DNA from: Micromonospora sp. WMMD980
GTDB taxonomy: Bacteria; Actinomycetota; Actinomycetes; Mycobacteriales; Micromonosporaceae
Length of the DNA: 64,000 bases
NCBI RefSeq assembly: GCF_029626035.1
Contig: NZ_JARUBE010000003.1
Location: forward strand, 434,001 to 498,000
Direction: 5' to 3'
The stretch's first letter is position 1. Every line of letters begins with the position of its first letter. Of the stretch, positions 23,685 through 32,473 are shown piece after piece. Position numbers and translations under genes: made by a program. The notes beneath the pieces were generated by a model. The model saw nothing but the letters and a program-made list of their open reading frames with translations. It was not told the DNA's origin and did not search any database.

Positions 23685-24779
23685 CTAGGCGGATCCGGCC
23701 GGGAGGCGGATGTCGCGCAGGCCCGACCACGACGCGAGCGCGGCCAGTTCCCCGTGGACGGCGGCGGTCAGCTCCGGGGTGAGCGGCACGTCCGGGTGGA
23801 TGGCGTCGACCCGCAGCACCGACGCCCTGCGGTCGACGGTCGCGTCGACCTTGCCCACCAACCGGTCGTGGTGCAGCACGGGCAGGGCGAAGTAGCCCCA
23901 ACGCCGCCGCGCCTTCGGCACGTACATCTCCAGCCGGTAGTCGAAGTCGAACAGTTCCCGGGCGCGGACGCGGTCGTGCACCAGCCTGTCGAACGGGGAG
24001 AGCAGCGCGGTGCGGCCGGCGAACGGCGTGCCGTCGAGCGCGGCCGGATCGACGCGCCAGCGCCCGGCCGTACCCTCGATCTCCGCCGGCTCGCCGGCGT
24101 CGCCCACCACGGTCGGCCGGGCGACGCCGAGCGAGCGCAGCAGCCGCTCGGCCCGCAGCCGGCGTGCCTCGTCCGCCGGGACCGCCGCGGTGGTCGGGTA
24201 GACCCGTTCGGCGAGGTCCCAGACCCGTTGGCGGCCCGCTCGCCCGGCGACGGCGATCTCGCCGCGGGCGGCGAGGAACTCCAGCATCTGGGTGACGTTG
24301 CGGTTGTTCGTCCAGCCGGTGGACGGCCACGGCACCACGCTGCGGTCCTCGATGTCCCGGCTGAGCCGGGGCCCGGCATCGCGCAGCGCGTCCAGCACGT
24401 AACGGTGGAAGTCGGCGTTGGCGGCCAGCCAGTCGCGTCGCCGGGCATCCGTCGGCCAGGCCGACATCTCCGGGCGGTGCAGGCCCAGGTCCGCCATGGG
24501 TCGGATCATGGCCCGGTGCTCGAAGAGGCTGCGTTCCCGTTCCAGGGCCCGGACCAGGTCGTCGGGCCGGTAGCCGGCGCCGAGGCGGGTCCAGGCGACC
24601 AGGTCGGCGTTGGGTGCGACCGCCGCGGTCGGGTCGATCTGGAGGAAGGTCAGCCGGTCCACCACCGACCGAAGGTCGGTCGGCCGGTGCGCGTCCAGCA
24701 ACTGGGCGCGTACGGCGACGCGGCGGGCGACGACACGATCGAGGCGGTGCGGGGCCATGGGGGAGAGGTTAACCGCCAC
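23685..24779 (-). CDS. winged-helix DNA glycosylase-like protein (YcaQ/AlkX family)
   Basis: 364 aa from GTG 24779, or 357 aa from ATG 24758 (MAPHRLDRVVARRVAVRAQL). Family features: SVVDRLTFLQIDPTAAVAPN, ALERERSLFEHRAMIRPM, STGWTNNRNVTQMLEFLAAR (winged helix), TALLSPFDRLVHDRVRAREL and EMYVPKARRRWGYFALPVLH. Known members (YcaQ, AlkX, AlkZ) unhook DNA crosslinks or remove bulky natural-product adducts; some give self-resistance in antibiotic producers. No biosynthetic cluster is visible here, so a housekeeping repair role is as likely. Confidence 0.85.
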   Translation of the reverse strand: MAVNLSPMAPHRLDRVVARRVAVRAQLLDAHRPTDLRSVVDRLTFLQIDPTAAVAPNADLVAWTRLGAGYRPDDLVRALERERSLFEHRAMIRPMADLGLHRPEMSAWPTDARRRDWLAANADFHRYVLDALRDAGPRLSRDIEDRSVVPWPSTGWTNNRNVTQMLEFLAARGEIAVAGRAGRQRVWDLAERVYPTTAAVPADEARRLRAERLLRSLGVARPTVVGDAGEPAEIEGTAGRWRVDPAALDGTPFAGRTALLSPFDRLVHDRVRARELFDFDYRLEMYVPKARRRWGYFALPVLHHDRLVGKVDATVDRRASVLRVDAIHPDVPLTPELTAAVHGELAALASWSGLRDIRLPAGSA

Positions 24780-24808
24780 CCTATGTAGAGATCCGATATA
24801 GTGAGGCG

Positions 24809-25141
24809 GTGCGACTGACCATTCCGGTGGTGAAGGTGCTCTCGGCGCTGCTCGCCGAGCCCGACGCGGCGCGCTACGGCCTCGACCTGATGCGACTCAC
24901 CGGCCTGCCCAGCGGGACGCTCTACCCGGTGCTGCACCGCCTCCAGGCGGCGGCCTGGCTCGCCGCCGACTGGGAGGACGTCGACCCGGTCGCCGCCGGT
25001 CGGCCGGCCCGTCGCTACTACCGCCTCACCGGTGAGGGGATCCGCGCCGGCCGGCTGGCCCTGGCCGAGCTGCGCGCCCGCGCCCCCGCGGAACGGCCCC
25101 ACCGGGGTGGCGCCGGCGCGACCGGGGCGGCGGCGTGGTGA
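24809..25141 (+). CDS. PadR-family transcriptional regulator
   Basis: 110 aa from GTG 24809. The winged helix LLAEPDAARYGLDLMRLTGL, then LPSGTLYPVLHRLQAAAWL, and GRPARRYYRLTGEG are characteristic PadR sequence. The C-terminus is short, as in the PadR-s2 subgroup. It overlaps the following membrane-protein gene (GTGGTGA), an arrangement usual for PadR genes that control an adjacent membrane protein. Confidence 0.88.
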   Translation: MRLTIPVVKVLSALLAEPDAARYGLDLMRLTGLPSGTLYPVLHRLQAAAWLAADWEDVDPVAAGRPARRYYRLTGEGIRAGRLALAELRARAPAERPHRGGAGATGAAAW

Positions 25142-26100
25142 CCGGGCGAGTGGCCGCGTTCCTGCTGCGCGTGGCGGTGCGCCGCTGGCCGGCGGAGCTG
25201 CGGGCCGGACTGGCCCGGGAATGGGCCGCCGAGCTGCACGAGCTGACCCGGACCGGGCGGCGGTGGACGATGCTCCGCTTCGCCGCCAGCCTGGCGGCCA
25301 GCCGGGCGGCCACGGCGCCGGACCGGGTTCCGGTGCCCGGGCGGCTGTGGCCCACCGCCGGGGTGTTGCTGCTCGCGCCGCCGGCCTGCGTCGCGGTCAT
25401 CGTGGTCGCCGCGCTGGTGATGAACCTGGCCTACGGGTGGCTGTCCTTCGGCGTGCTGTGGGCCACGGCGGCGCAGTTGCCGATCTGGTCCGTGGTCGCG
25501 GCCGGGCTCGGGGTGCTGCTCGCGCTCGTCGTCACCCGGGCCGCACGCCGGACCGTACGCGTCGGGGCGTTGCCCACCGCGCTCGGCGTGGTTCTGCCGA
25601 TCGCCGCGACGCTGGCCGTGGTGCTCGGCTGGTTCACCAGCCGAGCGGAGAGCGGGGTGGCGGAGATGGTGCCCGGGCTGCTGCTCTGGCTGGCGCTGCT
25701 GGTGCCGGCGCTCTGGGGCGCCGGGGCGCTGGCCCGGCGGGGGCGGACGCGGGCGGCCTGGCTGGTCGGGCTGCTGGGCGCGCTGGTCGCCGCCGACGCG
25801 GCGGTGGTGCTCACGGTGGTCTCCACGATCCCGGCGAGCGTGCCCGCCGTCGCCGACCTGCCGCCGGGCTCGGTGGACCGGATCTCCGCGCCGCCGTGGT
25901 TGTTCACCTGCCTGACCGACTGGTCGTTCGGGCTGCCCCGCCCGACCGAGTGGGAACGGTTCCTGATCACCGACCAGGTGCTCGTCGAGCCGATGTTCTA
26001 CCTGGCCTGCACGCCCTACGCGGTGGCGTACGCCATCGCGGTGGCCCGTCCGGCGCGCGCCGCCGCGCCGGCTGCGGAGCCCGCGCCGGTGTCCGCCTGA
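25135..26100 (+). CDS. membrane protein cotranscribed with PadR
   Basis: 321 aa from GTG 25135 (GTG 25138 also possible). A cytoplasmic N-terminus with LRRAVRRWPAELR-like basic segment is followed by about six hydrophobic segments (LLLAPPACVAVIVVAALVMN, WATAAQLPIWSVVAAGLGVL, and so on). No catalytic or transport motif recognised. The overlap with the PadR gene suggests a common envelope-stress or transport function. Confidence 0.75.
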   Translation: MVTGRVAAFLLRVAVRRWPAELRAGLAREWAAELHELTRTGRRWTMLRFAASLAASRAATAPDRVPVPGRLWPTAGVLLLAPPACVAVIVVAALVMNLAYGWLSFGVLWATAAQLPIWSVVAAGLGVLLALVVTRAARRTVRVGALPTALGVVLPIAATLAVVLGWFTSRAESGVAEMVPGLLLWLALLVPALWGAGALARRGRTRAAWLVGLLGALVAADAAVVLTVVSTIPASVPAVADLPPGSVDRISAPPWLFTCLTDWSFGLPRPTEWERFLITDQVLVEPMFYLACTPYAVAYAIAVARPARAAAPAAEPAPVSA

Positions 26101-26268
26101 GGCACACGTCACCGGTCCGGCCGACCGACCCGACGGCCGGCCGGCCCGCCCGCGGCTCTTCCGCCATTCCCCGTCGGAACGGTCCCGACCAGGTCTAATG
26201 TGGAGAGGGCGGCGACTATTTGTGGCGTTCCGGTGGCGGCCGGGCGATTCCCGGTGCACAGTGATCGC

Positions 26269-26472
26269 ATGAGCGACGACGGAAGTGGTGGGCACTACTA
26301 CTGGTGCACGCGACACCACCGGGTCGAGACCGATGCCGACGTGTGCCCCGCGAAGCACGTTCTCGGACCGTACGCCTCGGCCGCCGACGCGGAGAACGCC
26401 CTGCAGAAGGTGCAGGAGCGGAACGAAGCGTGGGATGCCGAGGACGCCCGTTGGGCCGGGGAGGGCCGATAG
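26269..26472 (+). CDS. small conserved actinobacterial protein
   Basis: 67 aa from ATG 26269 (MSDDGSGGHYYWCTRHHRVE). The N-terminal YYWCTRHHRVETDADVCP has a C/H pattern that could bind a metal; the C-terminal helix DAENALQKVQERNEAWDAED is acidic. Such short proteins are widespread in actinomycetes, without assigned function as far as I know. A GTG/ATG further upstream would add a segment without coding character. Confidence 0.6.
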   Translation: MSDDGSGGHYYWCTRHHRVETDADVCPAKHVLGPYASAADAENALQKVQERNEAWDAEDARWAGEGR

Positions 26473-26548
26473 ACGGCGCGGGAGGACCGCGTCGAGGTGA
26501 TCCGTGCTCCGCGAGGGCGGCAGCACGTCCCCAGGAAAGGGAACCGAG

Positions 26549-27163
26549 ATGGCCGTAGCACAGCAGGCCACCCGCCCGGCCGCGAAACGGACGACCGCGA
26601 AGAAGACCGGCGCGGGCAGGACGACGACGGTCACCAAGGCGTCGCCGAACGCCTCGGGCGCCGGCGCCGGACGGACGCCGGCCCGGAAGGCGGTCGCGAA
26701 GAAGGCAGCCGCCAAGAAGGTCGTGTCGGCGGCGCGTAAGGCACCGGCGTCCAGGACCACCGCCAAGAGCCCGCCCGCCAAGAAGGCCACCGCGAAGAAG
26801 ACGGCGGCGAAGAAGGCCCCGGCGAAGAAGACGACCGCCGCGAAGAAGACCACCGCGGCCAAGAAGGCGCCGGCGAAGAAGACCACCGGCGCCCGGAAGG
26901 TCACCTCGGCGGCGAAGAAGACGACCGCCGCGAAGAAGACCACTGCCGCGAAGAAGGCGCCGGCGAAGAAGACGACCGCCTCGACGCGGCCCGCCGCCGG
27001 TAAGACGGCGGCCAAGAAGGCGCCCGCGCGCAAGACCACCACCGCGCGCAAGGCCACCACCGCCGCGAAGAAGACGACCGCGGCCAAGAAGGCGCCGGCC
27101 CGCAAGACCATCACCGCGCGCAAGACCACCACCGCCCGCAAGGCGCCCGCCCGTCGGGCCTGA
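26549..27163 (+). CDS. histone-H1-like Lys/Ala/Pro-rich DNA-binding protein
   Basis: 204 aa; AGGAAAGGG precedes ATG 26549. After about 35 residues the protein consists of imperfect repeats of KKTTAAKK and KKAPAKKTT, a very basic, disordered tail similar to eukaryotic histone H1 and to C-terminal tails of actinobacterial HU proteins, but here without a folded HU domain. It probably condenses DNA or binds RNA. The internal nucleotide repeats could recombine. A GGGGCCCC intergenic repeat follows directly. Confidence 0.75.
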   Translation: MAVAQQATRPAAKRTTAKKTGAGRTTTVTKASPNASGAGAGRTPARKAVAKKAAAKKVVSAARKAPASRTTAKSPPAKKATAKKTAAKKAPAKKTTAAKKTTAAKKAPAKKTTGARKVTSAAKKTTAAKKTTAAKKAPAKKTTASTRPAAGKTAAKKAPARKTTTARKATTAAKKTTAAKKAPARKTITARKTTTARKAPARRA

Positions 27164-27219
27164 GTGTCAGGAAGGGGCCCTTCCTATACCGAATGCGTTA
27201 ACCGGGGCCCCTTCCTAAC
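27164..27219. repeat. GGGGCCCC intergenic repeat, copy 1
   Basis: Two arms, GGAAGGGGCCCTTCC and GGGGCCCCTTCC, are separated by TATACCGAATGCGTTAAC. One of six related copies in the window, always outside coding sequence or just touching stop codons. It follows the H1-like gene and may act as its terminator. Confidence 0.8.
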
Positions 27220-27273
27220 CCGCGGCGCGGCGCCGGTGAGCGGAACGCGCGGAGCACTGTCAGGATTGACCAC

Positions 27274-28710
27274 GTGGTGATCCGACGCGTACTGGCGCCC
27301 CGCATCGACTTCGGCGCGCTGCGCCGCGAGCTGGGACTGCCCGAGAGCTTCCCGGCCGCGGCGCAACGCGAGGCCGACACCGCGGCCGCCGCGCCGCTGC
27401 CGGCCGTGCCCGACCGGACCGACATCCCGTTCGTCACCGTCGACCCGGCGACCTCGCGCGACCTCGACCAGGCCATGCACCTCACCCGCCGGCCCGGCGG
27501 CGGCTACCGCGTGCGGTACGCGATAGCGGACGTGCTCACCCACGTACCCCCGGGTGGTGAGCTGGAGGCCGAGACGTGGCGGCGGGGCCAGACGGTCTAC
27601 CTGCCCGACGGCAACGTGCCGCTGCACCCGCACACGCTCAGCGAGGGGGCGGCCAGCCTGCTGCCCGACGCCGACCGGGCCGCCGTGCTCTGGACCATCG
27701 ACCTGGACGCCGACGGCGCCACGGTCGCGGTCGCCCTGGAACGCGCCCGGGTGCGCAGCCGCGCCAAGCTCGACTACGGCGGGGTGCAGCGCGACGCCGA
27801 CGCCGGCCGCCTGCCCGAGCCGATCGCCCTGCTGCCCGAGATCGGCGCGCTGCTCACCGCCCGCGGGCTGAGCCGGGGCGCGATCAACCTGCCCCTGCCC
27901 GAGCAGGACGTCGAGCCCGACGGCGACGGGTGGCGGCTGGTCCTGCGCGGGCCCGGCCCGATGGAGGAGCACAACGCGCAGATCTCGCTGCTCACCGGCA
28001 TGGCTGCCGCCGACATCATGCTCGCCGGCCGGATCGGTTTGCTGCGCACCATGCCCCGCCCCCGCCCGGAGGCGGTCGAGAAGCTGCGGCTGGCCGCCGG
28101 CCCGCTCGGCGTGCCCTGGCCGGACGGCGCCTCGGTCGGTCAGGTGCTCGCCGGGCTGGACGCCTCGCAGCCCCGCGCGGCCGCGTTCGTCGACCAGGCC
28201 GCCGAGCTGATGCGCGGGGCGGCGTACACCGCCTTCGACGGCGCGGTGCCCGAGCAGCCGGAGCACGGCGGGGTGGCCGCCGCGTACGCCCACGTCACGG
28301 CGCCGCTGCGCCGGCTCGCCGACCGCTACGCCACCGAGGTCTGCCTCGCTCTGCACGAGGGGCGGGAGGTGCCCGCGCACGTCCGGGACGCGTTGCCGAA
28401 GCTGCCGGAGGTGATGGCGGCGACCGACCGGACCGCCGGCACGGCCACCCGCGGCGCGATCGAGCTGGCCGAGGCGGTGTTGCTGGCGCACCGGGTGGGG
28501 GAGACCTTCGAGGCGGCGGTGCTCGACGTCGACGAGCCCCGACCGGCGAGCAACGGCCGGGCCGGCCGGCCGCCCGGCGGCACGGTCGCGGTCGACGAGC
28601 CGCCGGTGCGGGCCCGCTGCACCGGCGAGCTGCCGCTCGGCGAGCGCGTCCGGGTCCGGCTGACGGCCGCCGACCCGGAGGAACGCAAGGTCGCCTTCGA
28701 GCGTGCCTGA
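27274..28710 (+). CDS. RNB-domain exoribonuclease (RNase II/R type)
   Basis: 478 aa from GTG 27274. The catalytic motif DPATSRDLDQAMHL (about 65-78) supplies the metal-binding Asp residues, and RVRYAIADVLTHVPPGGELE, GQTVYLPDGNVPLHPHTLSE and HVTAPLRRLADRYATEV are typical of the RNB fold. There is no N-terminal cold-shock or S1 domain, so it is the short actinobacterial form. It degrades RNA 3' to 5'. A single-gene transcription unit after an intergenic repeat. Confidence 0.88.
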   Translation: MVIRRVLAPRIDFGALRRELGLPESFPAAAQREADTAAAAPLPAVPDRTDIPFVTVDPATSRDLDQAMHLTRRPGGGYRVRYAIADVLTHVPPGGELEAETWRRGQTVYLPDGNVPLHPHTLSEGAASLLPDADRAAVLWTIDLDADGATVAVALERARVRSRAKLDYGGVQRDADAGRLPEPIALLPEIGALLTARGLSRGAINLPLPEQDVEPDGDGWRLVLRGPGPMEEHNAQISLLTGMAAADIMLAGRIGLLRTMPRPRPEAVEKLRLAAGPLGVPWPDGASVGQVLAGLDASQPRAAAFVDQAAELMRGAAYTAFDGAVPEQPEHGGVAAAYAHVTAPLRRLADRYATEVCLALHEGREVPAHVRDALPKLPEVMAATDRTAGTATRGAIELAEAVLLAHRVGETFEAAVLDVDEPRPASNGRAGRPPGGTVAVDEPPVRARCTGELPLGERVRVRLTAADPEERKVAFERA

Positions 28711-28777
28711 CCGGGCGCGGGGATTCTCACAGCGACTCGACGCGCCGTGCGGCGGCGGGCTTTGCGAGGATGACCGC

Positions 28778-29476
28778 ATGGCTTACGACGCGACCACGCT
28801 GCCCGACGTCTCCGGGCTCACCGTCGGCATCATCGGTGGCACCGGCGACCAGGGGCGGGGTCTCGCCTACCGGTTCGCCCGGGCCGGGCAGACCGTGCTG
28901 ATCGGCTCCCGCGCCACCGACCGGGCCGCCGAGGCCGCCGCCGAGATCGCCGCCCTGCCCGGCGTGCCGGCCGGCGCCCGGGTCTCCGGGGCCGGCAACG
29001 AGGAGGTCGCCCGTCGCAGCGACGTGGTGATCGTCGCGGTCCCGTGGGACGGGCACGAGGCGACCGTCGCCGCGCTCGCCGGGCCGCTGGCCGGCAAGAT
29101 CGTGGTGGACTGCGTCAACCCGCTCGGTTTCGACAAGCAGGGCCCGTACGCGTTGACCGTGGCCGAGGGCAGCGCCGTGCAGCAGGCCGCCGCGTTGCTG
29201 CCCGACTCCCGGGTGTGCGCGGCGTTCAACCACGTCAGCGCGCCGCTGCTGGCCGACCCGGAGGTCGACCGGATCGACCTCGACGTGCTGATCTGCACCG
29301 AGGACCGGGACCTCGTCGGCGTGGTCGCCGCGCTGGCCGCCCGGATCCCCGGCATGCGCGGCATCTACGCCGGCCGGCTGCGCAACGCCCACCAGATTGA
29401 GGCGTTCACCGCGAACCTGATCGCGATCAACAAGCGCCACAAGGCGCACGCCGGCATCCGGGTCACCGATCTCTGA
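28778..29476 (+). CDS. npdG: NADPH-dependent F420 reductase
   Basis: 232 aa; GAGG precedes ATG 28778. The Rossmann signature GLTVGIIGGTGDQGRGLAYR (G-x-G-x-x-G), ETDR-type loop IGSRATDRAAEAA, DVVIVAVPWDGH and NPLGFDKQGPYAL match F420:NADP oxidoreductase. It transfers hydride between NADPH and coenzyme F420, which actinomycetes use in redox and antibiotic pathways. It is probably monocistronic, followed by a GGGGCCCC repeat. Confidence 0.88.
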   Translation: MAYDATTLPDVSGLTVGIIGGTGDQGRGLAYRFARAGQTVLIGSRATDRAAEAAAEIAALPGVPAGARVSGAGNEEVARRSDVVIVAVPWDGHEATVAALAGPLAGKIVVDCVNPLGFDKQGPYALTVAEGSAVQQAAALLPDSRVCAAFNHVSAPLLADPEVDRIDLDVLICTEDRDLVGVVAALAARIPGMRGIYAGRLRNAHQIEAFTANLIAINKRHKAHAGIRVTDL

Positions 29477-29486
29477 GCAGGCGCCT

Positions 29487-29540
29487 GTTAAGAAGGGGCC
29501 CCTCCTCTACGCCAGGCGTTAAGAAGGGGCCCCTCCTTAC
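29487..29540. repeat. GGGGCCCC intergenic repeat, copy 2
   Basis: GTTAAGAAGGGGCCCCTCC, CTACGCCAGGCGTTAAG and GGGGCCCCTCCTTAC form two palindromic arms around a short centre. It sits between the convergent npdG and panB genes and could terminate both. Confidence 0.82.
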
Positions 29541-29543
29541 ATC

Positions 29544-30389
29544 TCAGAAGGTGTGCTCTGCGGCGGGGAACTCGCCGCCGCGCACCTCGTCGGCGAACCG
29601 GCGGGTGGCGTCGGTCAGCGCGCCGGCCAGGTCGGCGTAGCGCTTGACGAAGCGCGGCGCCCGGCCGGTGCGCAGCCCGGCCATGTCCTGCCAGACCAGC
29701 ACCTGCCCGTCGGTGTCCGGCCCGGCGCCGATGCCGACGGTGGGGATGGACAACTCGCCGGTGACCCGCTTGGCCACCTCGCCGGGCACCATCTCCAGCA
29801 CCACCGCGAACGCGCCCGCCTCGGCCACCGCCCGGGCGTCGGCGAGCACCTCCTCGGCGGTGTCGCCCCGGCCCTGCACGCGGTAGCCGCCGAGCGTGTG
29901 CTCGCTCTGCGGGGTGAAGCCGATGTGCGCCATCACCGGGATGCCCGCGCCGACGATCGCCTCGATCTGCGCGGCGCAGCGCCGCCCGCCCTCCAGCTTG
30001 ACGGCGTGGCAGCCGCCCTCCTTCATGAACCGCACCGCGGTGCGCAGCGCCTGCGCCGGCCCCTCCTCGTACGAGCCGAACGGCAGGTCGCCGACGATCA
30101 GCGAGTGCTTCGTGGCCCGCACCACGGCGCGGACCAGCGGCAGCAACTCCTCGGCGGTCACCGGCAGGGTGGTCTCGTAGCCGAAGACGTTGTTCGCGGC
30201 CGAGTCGCCGACCAGCAGCACCGGGATGCCCGCCTGGTCGAAGATCGAGGCGGTGTACTGGTCGTATGAGGTGAGCATGGCCCACCGGTCGCCGCGCTCC
30301 TTGGCGGCGATCAGGTCGCGGGTGCGGATCCGCCGGGTGGCCGGCCCGCCGTAGAGGGCGGTCACCTCGGTCGGTGTGGACTCCACCAT
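29544..30389 (-). CDS. panB: 3-methyl-2-oxobutanoate hydroxymethyltransferase
   Basis: 281 aa. First committed step of pantothenate synthesis: transfers a one-carbon unit from methylene-tetrahydrofolate to 2-oxoisovalerate. Motifs: [40 protein letters not shown] with the Mg-binding Asp, [40 protein letters not shown], and [20 protein letters not shown]. The length is standard. Start ATG 30389 follows AAGGAGAT. In mycobacteria panB also lies near glnA2 and glnE. Confidence 0.95.
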   Translation of the reverse strand: MVESTPTEVTALYGGPATRRIRTRDLIAAKERGDRWAMLTSYDQYTASIFDQAGIPVLLVGDSAANNVFGYETTLPVTAEELLPLVRAVVRATKHSLIVGDLPFGSYEEGPAQALRTAVRFMKEGGCHAVKLEGGRRCAAQIEAIVGAGIPVMAHIGFTPQSEHTLGGYRVQGRGDTAEEVLADARAVAEAGAFAVVLEMVPGEVAKRVTGELSIPTVGIGAGPDTDGQVLVWQDMAGLRTGRAPRFVKRYADLAGALTDATRRFADEVRGGEFPAAEHTF

Positions 30390-30515
30390 GACAATCTCCT
30401 TCCTCGAGGCCGCGCACGCGGTCCCCGGGTTCCCCGCGATCGTCGCACCGGGTGGCCGGCCGCCGGCAGGTCGGAGTGGAGGAATTCACTCCCGACGCCG
30501 GCGGCCCGGGAGCGT

Positions 30516-32276
30516 TCAGCCGTCCTCGCGCCAGCGGTTGGTGATCGGCAGCCGCCGGTCCCGGCCGAACGCCTTCATGGAGATCTTGGTGCCGGGCGCG
30601 GACTGCCGCCGCTTGTACTCGGCGGTATCCACCATCCGCAGCACCTTGTCCACCACCGCCGGGTCGTGGCCGGACTCGATCAGGCCGTCGCGGCCCAGGT
30701 CGCCGTCGACGTAGCCGATCAGGATCGGGTCGAGCACGTCGTAGTCGGGCAGCGTGTCGCTGTCGAGCTGGCCGGGGCTCAGCTCGGCCGACGGCGGCTT
30801 GCCGATCGAGTTCTCCGGGATCGGCGGGGTCTCACCGCGCCGGGCCGCGTCCGCGTTGCGCCACTTCGCCAGCCGCCACACCAGCGTCTTCCAGACGTCC
30901 TTGACCGGGTTGTAGCCGCCCACCGAGTCGCCGTAGAGCGTCGAGTAGCCCACCGCCAGCTCGCTCTTGTTGCCGGTGGTCAGCACCAGGTGGCCCTCCT
31001 GGTTCGACAGCGCCATCAGGATCACGCCGCGGACCCGGGCCTGGAGGTTCTCCACCGCCACGCCGGAGAGCGACATGTTGGCCAGGAACGTGTCGACCAT
31101 CGGCTGGATCGGCTCGATCCGGTAGTCCAGCCCGGTGCGCTTGGCCAGGTCCTCGGCGTCGGTGCGGGAGTGCTCGGAGGAGTGCTGGCTGGGCATCGAG
31201 ACGCCGACCACCCGCTGCGGGCCGAGCGCGTCCACCGCGAGGGCCGCCGCCACCGCCGAGTCGATGCCGCCGGAGAGGCCGAGCACCACCGACGGGAAGC
31301 GGTTCTTGTCGGCGTAGTCGCGCAGGCCCAGCACCAGCGCCTGCCACACCTCGGCCTCGTCGGCGACCGGCTCGATGATCCCGCCGGTCGCGGCCGGCCC
31401 CTCGGGCGCGGGCGGGATCGCCGGCACCTCGTGGCGGACCAGCCGCATCCTGTCGGCCAGGTCGGTCGCGCCGCCGGTCGTCTCCGGCGCGGCCGGCAGC
31501 TCCACGTCGTGCACCAGCAGGTGCTCGACGAACTGCGGCGCCCGGGCGAGCAGCGTGCCGTCGGCGGCGACGATCAGCGAGTCGCCGTCGTAGACCAGCT
31601 CGTCCTGGCCGCCGACCATGTTCACGTACGCGATCGCGGCGCCCGCCTCGGCGGCGCGCCGGCGCACCAGCGGCATCCGGGCGTCGTCCTTGTTCAGCTC
31701 GTACGGCGAGCCGTTGATGCTGAGCACCAGCCCGACGCCGGCCTGCCGGGCCACCGCGAACGGGCCGCCGGCCTGCCACAGGTCCTCGCAGATGGTCAGC
31801 GCCACGTCCACCCCGCCGACGCGCACCACGGTCAGCGTGTCCCCCGGGACGAAGTAGCGGTCCTCGTCGAACACCCCGTAGTTGGGCAGGTGGTGCTTGA
31901 AGTAGGTGGCCACCACCTCGCCACCGTGCAGCAGCGCGGCCGCGTTGCGCGCCCCCCGGCCGGGTTCGGCGTCGGCGCTGACCTGCGGTGGCCCGTCCGC
32001 GTCCAGGTAGCCCACCAGGACCGGCAGGTCACCGAGGCCGTCGCCGGCCAGGTCGGCGGCGAGTCGGTGCAGCGCGGCCCGGGACGCGGCGACGAACGAG
32101 CGGCGGAAGACCAGGTCCTCGACCGGGTAGCCGGTCACCATCAGCTCGGGGAAGAGGGCGAGCTGGGCGCCGGAGTCGGCGGCCTTGCGGGTCCACGCGC
32201 GGACCCGGTCGGCGTTGCCGGTGAGGTCGCCGACCGTCGGGTTGACCTGGCAGAGGGCGAGTCGCAGGGTGGGCAT
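30516..32276 (-). CDS. nadE: glutamine-dependent NAD+ synthetase
   Basis: 586 aa from ATG 32276. The N-terminal nitrilase-type glutaminase domain has the E-K-C triad in LFPELMVTGYP (E44), YFKHHLPNYG and LTICEDLW. The C-terminal synthetase domain has the P-loop LGLSGGIDSAVAAA and TTGNKSELAVGYSTLYGD. It makes NAD from deamido-NAD, ATP and glutamine-derived ammonia. The two-domain form is usual in actinobacteria. It links to the nitrogen genes nearby only by its use of glutamine. Confidence 0.95.
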   Translation of the reverse strand: MPTLRLALCQVNPTVGDLTGNADRVRAWTRKAADSGAQLALFPELMVTGYPVEDLVFRRSFVAASRAALHRLAADLAGDGLGDLPVLVGYLDADGPPQVSADAEPGRGARNAAALLHGGEVVATYFKHHLPNYGVFDEDRYFVPGDTLTVVRVGGVDVALTICEDLWQAGGPFAVARQAGVGLVLSINGSPYELNKDDARMPLVRRRAAEAGAAIAYVNMVGGQDELVYDGDSLIVAADGTLLARAPQFVEHLLVHDVELPAAPETTGGATDLADRMRLVRHEVPAIPPAPEGPAATGGIIEPVADEAEVWQALVLGLRDYADKNRFPSVVLGLSGGIDSAVAAALAVDALGPQRVVGVSMPSQHSSEHSRTDAEDLAKRTGLDYRIEPIQPMVDTFLANMSLSGVAVENLQARVRGVILMALSNQEGHLVLTTGNKSELAVGYSTLYGDSVGGYNPVKDVWKTLVWRLAKWRNADAARRGETPPIPENSIGKPPSAELSPGQLDSDTLPDYDVLDPILIGYVDGDLGRDGLIESGHDPAVVDKVLRMVDTAEYKRRQSAPGTKISMKAFGRDRRLPITNRWREDG

Positions 32277-32383
32277 GCCCCCATCTTCCCCCAGCCGTCG
32301 CGCCCGCATCCGGCCGCTCGCGGGAGACGCGGGCCACTGTCTCCGAGGGCGGGACACGGCGGGGCGCTGTGCCTCGAAAGGGC

Positions 32384-32399
32384 GTAACGTCGGTGTAAC
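32384..32399 (+). promoter_or_regulatory. candidate GlnR box upstream of glnA2
   Basis: GTAAC-GTCGGT-GTAAC (32384-32399) follows the gTnAC-n6-GaAAC pattern of actinobacterial GlnR with one change in the second half-site; a GAAAC lies further on at 32410. It lies 75 bp before the glnA2 start. Weaker than the box upstream of glnA1. Confidence 0.45.
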
Positions 32400-32473
32400 G
32401 AGGCCGGTGGAAACTGAGCGGTCAGCCGGGCCGGCCCGACCGGTGCAGGACGTACGTGTCACGAGGGGTGGAT

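Noticed and set aside
26549..27163. Possible tandem-repeat or CRISPR-like array
   Set aside because: The periodicity comes from coding KKAPAKKTT repeats in one frame; there are no spacers.
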